This document shows, piece by piece, positions 59,020 to 64,000 of a DNA stretch of 64,000 bases; position 1 is the stretch's first letter; every line of letters starts with the position of its first letter. The notes under the pieces are model-generated. The model was not told the DNA's origin, made no database searches, and saw nothing but the letters and a program-made list of their open reading frames with translations. The stretch is from Limnoperna fortunei (Eukaryota > Mollusca > Bivalvia > Mytilida > Modiolidae), in contig OX104122.1 in assembly GCA_944474755.1 (NCBI GenBank), positions 2,660,751 through 2,724,750 of the forward strand, given 5' to 3'. The position numbers were made by a program, and so were the translations under genes.

Positions 59020-61575
59020 GTAATCGTTTACTACAAATGTGGACAAGTGACAAAATTACCGCTATGAAATCGGATAGTGTAAGTATTACTACAGATGTGG
59101 ACAAGTTATTGCACTTACAAGTATAATAGTTGCCTATCTAATATCGGCAAGTATAATAGTTGCCTATATGATGTCGACAAGTATAATAGTTGCCTACCCG
59201 ATGTCGACAAGTGTAATAGTTACCTACCACATGTCGACAAGTGTACTAGTTACCTACACTATGTCGACAAGCGTAAAAGTTACCTGCCACATGTCGACAA
59301 GTGTAATAGTTACCAACCACATGTCGACAAGTGTAATAGTTACCTACCACATGTCGACAAGTGTACTAGTTACCTACCACATGTCGACAAGCGTAAAAGT
59401 TACCTGCCACATGTCGACATGTGTAATAGTTACCTACCACATGTCGACAAGTGTAATAGTTACCTACCACATGTCGACAAGTGTACTAGTTACCACATGT
59501 CGACAAGTGTACTAGTTACCTACCACATGTCGACAAGTGTAATAGTTACCTACCACATGTCGACAAGTGTAATAGTTACCTACCACATGTCGACAAGTGT
59601 AATAGTTACCTACCACATGTCGACAGGTGTACTAGTTACCTACCACATGTCGACAAGTGTAATAGTTACCTACCTGATGTCGACAAGCGTAAAAGTTACC
59701 TGCCACATGTCGACAAGCATAAAAGTTACCTACCACATGTCGACAAGTGTACTAGTTACCTACACGATGTCGACAAGTGTACTAGTTACCTACCACATGT
59801 CGACAGGTGTACTAGTTACCTACCACATGTCTAGTGTACTAGTTATCTACCCGATGTCGACAAGCGTAAAAGTTACCTACCACATGTCGACAAGTGTACT
59901 AGTTACCTACCACATGTCGACAGGTGTACTAGTTACCTACCACATGTCGACAAGTGTAATAGTTACCTACCACATGTCGACAAGTTTACTAGTTACCTAC
60001 CACATGTCGACAAGCGTAAAAGTTACCTGCCACATGTCGACAAGCGTAAAAGTTACCTGCCACATGTCGACAAGTGTTCTAGTTACCTGCCACATGTCGA
60101 CAAGCGTACTAGTTACCTACCACATGTCGACAAGTGTACTAGTTACCTACACATGTGTCGACAAGTGTAAAAGTTACCTGCCACATGTCGACAAGTGTAC
60201 TAGTTACCTACCACATGTCGACAAGTGTACTAGTTACCTACCACATGTCGACAAGTGTACTAGTTACCTACCACATGTCGACAAGTGTAATAGTTACCTA
60301 CCTGATGTCGACAAGTGTAATAGTTACCTACCTGATGTCGACAAGCGTAAAAGTTACCTGCCACATGTCGACAAGTGTAAAAGTTACCTTCACGATTTCG
60401 ACAAGTGTACTAGTTACCTACCACATGGCGACAAGTGTAATAGTTACCTACACGGTTTCGACAAGTGTACTAGTTACCTACCACATGGCGACAAGTGTAC
60501 TAGTTACCTACCACATGTCGACAAGTGTGCTAGTTACCTACCATATGTCAACAAGTGTACTAGTTACCTACCACATGTCGACAAGTGTACTAGTTACCTA
60601 CCACATGTCGACAAGTGTACTAGTTACCTACCACATGTCGACAAGTGTACTAGTTACCTACCACATGTCGCCAAGTGTACTAGTTACCTACCACATGTCG
60701 ACAAGTGTACTAGTTACCTACCACATGTCGACAGGTGTACTAGTTACTTACCACATGTCTACAAGCTTAATAGTTACATACCACATGTCGATAAGTGTGC
60801 TAGTTACCTACCCGATTTCGACAAGTGTACTAGTTACCTACCACATGTCGACAAGTGTACAATCAACCTACACTATGTCGACAAGTGTAATAGTTACCTA
60901 CCACATGTGAACAAGTGTTCTAGTTACCTGCCCGGTGTCGACAAGCGTAAAAGTTACCTGCCACATGTCGACAAGCGTACTAGTTACCTACACTATGTCA
61001 ACAAGCGTAATAGTTACCTACCACATGTCGACAAGTGTACTAGCAACCTACACTATGTCAACAAGCGTAATAGTTACCTACCACATGTCGACAAGTGTAC
61101 TAGCAACCTACACTATGTCGACAAGCGTAATAGTTACCTACCACATGTCGACAAGTGTACTAGCAACCTACACTATGTCGACAAGCGTAATAGTTACCTA
61201 CCACATGTCGACAAGTGTACTAGCAACCTACACTATGTCGACAAGCGTTATAGTTACCTTCCACATGTCGACAAGTGTACTAGCAACCTACACTATGTCG
61301 GCAAGCTTAATGGTTACCTACCACATGTCGACAAGTGTAATAGTTACCTACCACATGTCGACAAGTGTACTAGTTACCTACCACATGTCGACAAGCGTAA
61401 TAGTTACCTACCACATGTCGACAAGTGTGCTAGTTGCCTACCTGATGTCGACCAGTGTTTTAGTTATCTACCTGACGTCGACCAGTGTTTAAGTTATCTA
61501 CCTGATGTTGACGAGTGTTTTAGGTATCTAACTGACGTCGACAGGTGTAATCGTTTACTACTGATGTCATCAAGT
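59020..61575 (+). repeat. 30-bp minisatellite array, right arm of an inverted pair (about 84 copies)
   Basis: Unit: GACAAGTGTACTAGTTACCT, ACCACATGTC, with a GTCGAC site at nearly each junction. Variants: GTAATAG, GCGTAAAAG, CTACCTGATGTC, CAACCTACACTATGTC. Inner (left) and outer (right) edges are degenerate and both carry GTGTAATCGTTTACTAC. The 843-codon ORF at 59095-61626, and ORFs of 251 and 185 codons in a second frame, exist because 30 is a multiple of three and the unit lacks stops in those frames. There is no signal peptide, intron structure or codon bias to support translation. Confidence 0.96.
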
Positions 61576-61594
61576 TTAATACGAAAGGGATTAG

Positions 61595-61885
61595 GTCCGT
61601 ACCCCAGAAACCTATCTAGGTCTTAAAATGTACCTATGAGGGAGAGCGTAGGAATATACAAAGCATAGTGCCTCAGAAACCCATCTAGGATTTAAAATTT
61701 ACCTAAGCGGGAAAGCGGGGGAATATACAAAACATAGTACCTCAGAAACCCATCTAGGCCTTAAAATGTACCAAGGCGGGAAAGCGTAGGTATATAAAAA
61801 AAACATAACTCCTAAGAAACCTATCAATGCCTTTAAATGTACCTAGACGGGAGAGCGTATGAATATACAAAACATAGTACCGAGG
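61595..61885. repeat. About 70-bp tandem repeat (4 copies)
   Basis: Copies of CAGAAACCCATCTAGGACTT, AAAATGTACCTAAGCGGGAA, AGCGTAGGAATATACAAAAC, ATAGTACCT, starting near 61609, 61676, 61745 and 61817. Confidence 0.88.
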
Positions 61886-62320
61886 GAATCTCGGTTCTGT
61901 AGAAAAAACAACAAAGTATTTTTTAAACTATATTATAGATATTTTATTTGAAAGCAGATTCAATTTAAATAGAAATCATTACGACACACAAAACAGTGTT
62001 AGGAGGGATCAGTATATATGATGTATAAATTAAAGATGAGTTTCGGACATTATATCATTAAAAACATAATCTTTGTGGATTGCATTCTTTATATTTGTAA
62101 TTCATTTGGCAAAAAACTTGGTCCATAGCCTTGAAAATCTGTTTATTTGTGAATATTTTCTTAGTTTCACATCTGAATTAGTCTTTGATTTATTAGCTGT
62201 CTTGAATCGTACACACATTCTATAGATGTTTCCGTTCGATATCATTAAAATCTGGTAGCTTTTGTCGAAGAATATCACCTGTTAGAATACTGTAGTTACG
62301 TTGTTCTTCCGTATTTAATT
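61886..62320. other. Unique spacer
   Basis: AT-rich, no gene. Ends with GTATTTAATT, the left target-site duplication of the SINE that follows. Confidence 0.5.
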
Positions 62321-62579
62321 TTGGGGCCTCGGTGGAAGAGTGGTTAATGTATTTCGCCTACTATTGATCACGTGGTCTGTCAACACTGAAATTGCGGGTT
62401 CGGTCAGGGTGCGTTCGACTCCAACCTTAATTAACAAGAATTGCTAGTTTTCCTTCCGAATGTCGGGGTTTTCTCCGGGTACTCCGACTTCCTCCCCAAT
62501 AAGAACTGGTTATCATTATATAGCTGAAAAATTGCTGAAAGTGTCGTTAAAGAACAATCAAACAAACAAACAAACAAAC
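62321..62579 (+). mobile_element. Full-length tRNA-derived SINE with target-site duplication
   Basis: 259 bp flanked by GTATTTAATT at 62311-62320 and 62580-62589. Head: GGGGCCTCGGTGGAAGAGTG, with A box GAAGAGTGGTTAATG and B-box-like GCGGGTTCGGTCAGG at about 62393-62407. Body: GCGTTCGACTCCAACCTTAA, TTTTCTCCGGGTACTCCGAC, TTCCTCCCCAATAAGAAC. 3' part: TATAGCTGAAAAATTGCTGA, AAGTGTCGTTAA, then (CAAA)5. RNA polymerase III promoter boxes and a short-repeat tail identify a SINE mobilised by a partner LINE. It is the reference copy for the fragments listed elsewhere. Confidence 0.92.
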
Positions 62580-62690
62580 GTATTTAATTGTTCTATAAAC
62601 AAAACACATATTGTTTCTGTTTTTGAATGATTGAAACCTATTTTATTATATTACATGTAGAAACTTCTTTACTAGTTTTTTGTTTGAATG

Positions 62691-62822
62691 CAGCTTTCAA
62701 GTTGTCAGATGTATCGTGGCGTATAATTTTATTGTACAGAAAGCCTTAGTACACGATAAAACCCTCCTAACTTCGGTAGGATATCCTGGTCAGATTGGAG
62801 TCAAACTAACCCTGCCCGCAGT
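62691..62822 (-). mobile_element. Diverged SINE copy, antisense
   Basis: CAGATGTATCGTGGCGTATA, ATTTTATTGTACAGAAAGCC, CCTAACTTCGGTAGGATATC, CTGGTCAGATTGGAGTCAAA, CTAACCCTGCCCGCAG parallels the antisense copy at 2200-2350. The + ORF at 62680-62880 is this SINE. Confidence 0.65.
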
Positions 62823-62829
62823 GGGACCG

Positions 62830-63525
62830 CAGTGTAGACTGACCGGTCTGGACCTGACCGTAGTGACGAGTGTGACCTGACAGGTGCGGACCGGATCGGT
62901 GTGGTTTAATAGGTGTATACCTGACCGTTGTTAACGGCGTGGACCTGACCGATGTGGACGGTGTGGACCATGTGCACCTGTCCGCTGTGGACCTGAACAG
63001 TGTGGACCTGAAATGTAAGGACAGTGTGTTTCTGACCAGTGTGACCGGTGTGGACCTTACCGATGTGGACCTGACCGAGGTGGGCCAAACCGTTGTGACC
63101 AGGTGTGGACATGACCGGTGTGAATCGACTGATGTTACCGATGTGGACCTGACTAGTGTGACCGGTGTAGACCTGACAGGTGAACTGGCAGTTGTGGACT
63201 GACGATGTAGACCTGACTGATGTGGACCTAACCAGTGTGGCTCTGACTGGGTGTGCACCTGACCGGTCTGAACGGTGTGGACCTGACCGATGTTGACTGA
63301 CCGGTGGATTGTGTGAATCAGACCGTTGAAGACCTTGACGGTGTGGACGGTGTGGACCTGACCGGTGTGAACTTAACAGTGTGTGGACCTGACACGTGTG
63401 GACCTGACCGGATGTGGACCTGGCCGCGTGAAACTGACTGTTGTTGACCTGACCGGGTCTGGACCTGATCGGTGTGGACCTGTCCTGTTTGGACCTGACC
63501 AGTGTGGACTGATCGATGTGTCAAA
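62830..63525. repeat. Irregular GTGTGGACCTGACCG short tandem repeat
   Basis: About 700 bp of units of roughly 12-18 bp around GTGTGGACCTGACCGG, mixed with GATGTGGAC and GGTGTGAAC. No fixed period. ORFs on both strands (VDLT-type on +, GQVHTGQ/RSTSV-type on -) arise from the simple composition. Confidence 0.88.
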
Positions 63526-64000
63526 ATATCAAATTTAAAATAATGATAACAGACAACAACAATTAACAAGAGAAAAATAGAAAAGAGCGAGTCCACTAAT
63601 GAAAAAAAAGTTAACAACAGAAGCCTACAGTAATCAGTGTTTCCGTAGTAATTTGTATGTTATCTTATGTATATTCCTCCCTTCATAGGAAAACTCATTT
63701 ACTAGTACATTAAAAAAATGTAGTAAATAAAATGAATCAACAGATAACAGAAAACAAAACTGTAAAACAGGTAACAGTGTTCTGACTATTAACAATAAAA
63801 GTTCGCAACGATTTAACTATTTAAGAAAACAGATGGCAGCAAATGGTTGAAAAACAGTTAACATTTGCTAAAGACCCCCCCCCCCCCTTAACTACAAATA
63901 TTAAAGAGACCTATACACAGTGTTACTAATTGCAAAAACTTAAATACAAAACAAGATGGGTATAGTGTGCAAATTTCTTAACCGCTTTCAAACCAAAATG
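63526..64000. other. Unique AT-rich sequence to the window end
   Basis: Contains a C-homopolymer near 63873-63887. No gene. Confidence 0.5.

Noticed and set aside
62321..62410. tRNA gene
   Set aside because: A- and B-box-like motifs are present, but the sequence is the head of a SINE with target-site duplication and CAAA tail; no tRNA fold is evident.
62806..63617. Ser/Thr/His-rich ORFs on both strands
   Set aside because: They derive from an irregular GTGTGGACCTGACC simple repeat.

Overview
The window is nuclear DNA of an invertebrate animal, most likely a bivalve mollusc. It has spliced exons with GT/AG borders in phase, long AT-rich non-coding stretches, tRNA-derived SINEs ending in (CAAA)n, a LINE remnant, MITE-like elements, and a Roco-type (COR) protein with two death-fold domains, a kind of gene that is expanded in bivalves. 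I cannot name the species. There are no operons, Shine-Dalgarno sites or bacterial genes.

Only one gene is convincing. It lies on the + strand at 3905-11588 and is incomplete at its 5' end. Five exons (3905-5122, 6463-6502, 6956-7230, 8362-8389, 11281-11588) join without a phase error into 622 codons plus a stop. They encode the end of a Roc-COR region, a death-like domain, a short acidic linker and a second death domain. The Roc GTPase exons must lie left of the window or upstream of the 32-bp satellite. Introns 3 and 4 hold a 45-bp satellite and a 161-bp repeat array respectively, and a 57-bp satellite follows directly after the stop codon. Other protein-derived sequence is decayed: a LINE reverse-transcriptase 3' end (18470-19626) and a TRIM/NHL-like pseudogene (30650-31920). 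A 59-codon ORF at 27405-27584 could encode a small secreted protein with six cysteines, but this is unproven.

About half of the window is tandem repeat. I count roughly fifteen unrelated families: 32 bp (1-2150), 45 bp (7545-8299), 161 bp (8762-10595), 57 bp (11709-14602), 41 bp (16078-18466), 35 bp (27651-29994), 61 bp (32440-34760), 38 bp (35469-36597), 32-34 bp (39571-42010), 33 bp (42543-43312 and 45005-45710), another 38 bp (46609-53130), 30 bp (53640-54935 and, inverted, 59020-61575), 34 bp (55555-57415), about 70 bp (61595-61885) and about 15 bp (62830-63525). Nearly all the long ORFs in these arrays exist because the unit length is a multiple of three or the unit lacks stops; they are not evidence of protein coding.

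The most interesting structures are: two homologous 30-bp arrays facing each other in inverted orientation around a 4-kb spacer (foldback-like, 53.6-61.6 kb); an inverted single monomer marking a rearrangement junction at 45010; evidence that the 38-bp array at 35.5 kb grew from a segment of a dispersed element that has a single-copy relative at 42.3 kb; a hAT-like MITE cleanly nested in the 161-bp repeat; and kilobase-scale higher-order duplications inside the 38-bp and 57-bp arrays.
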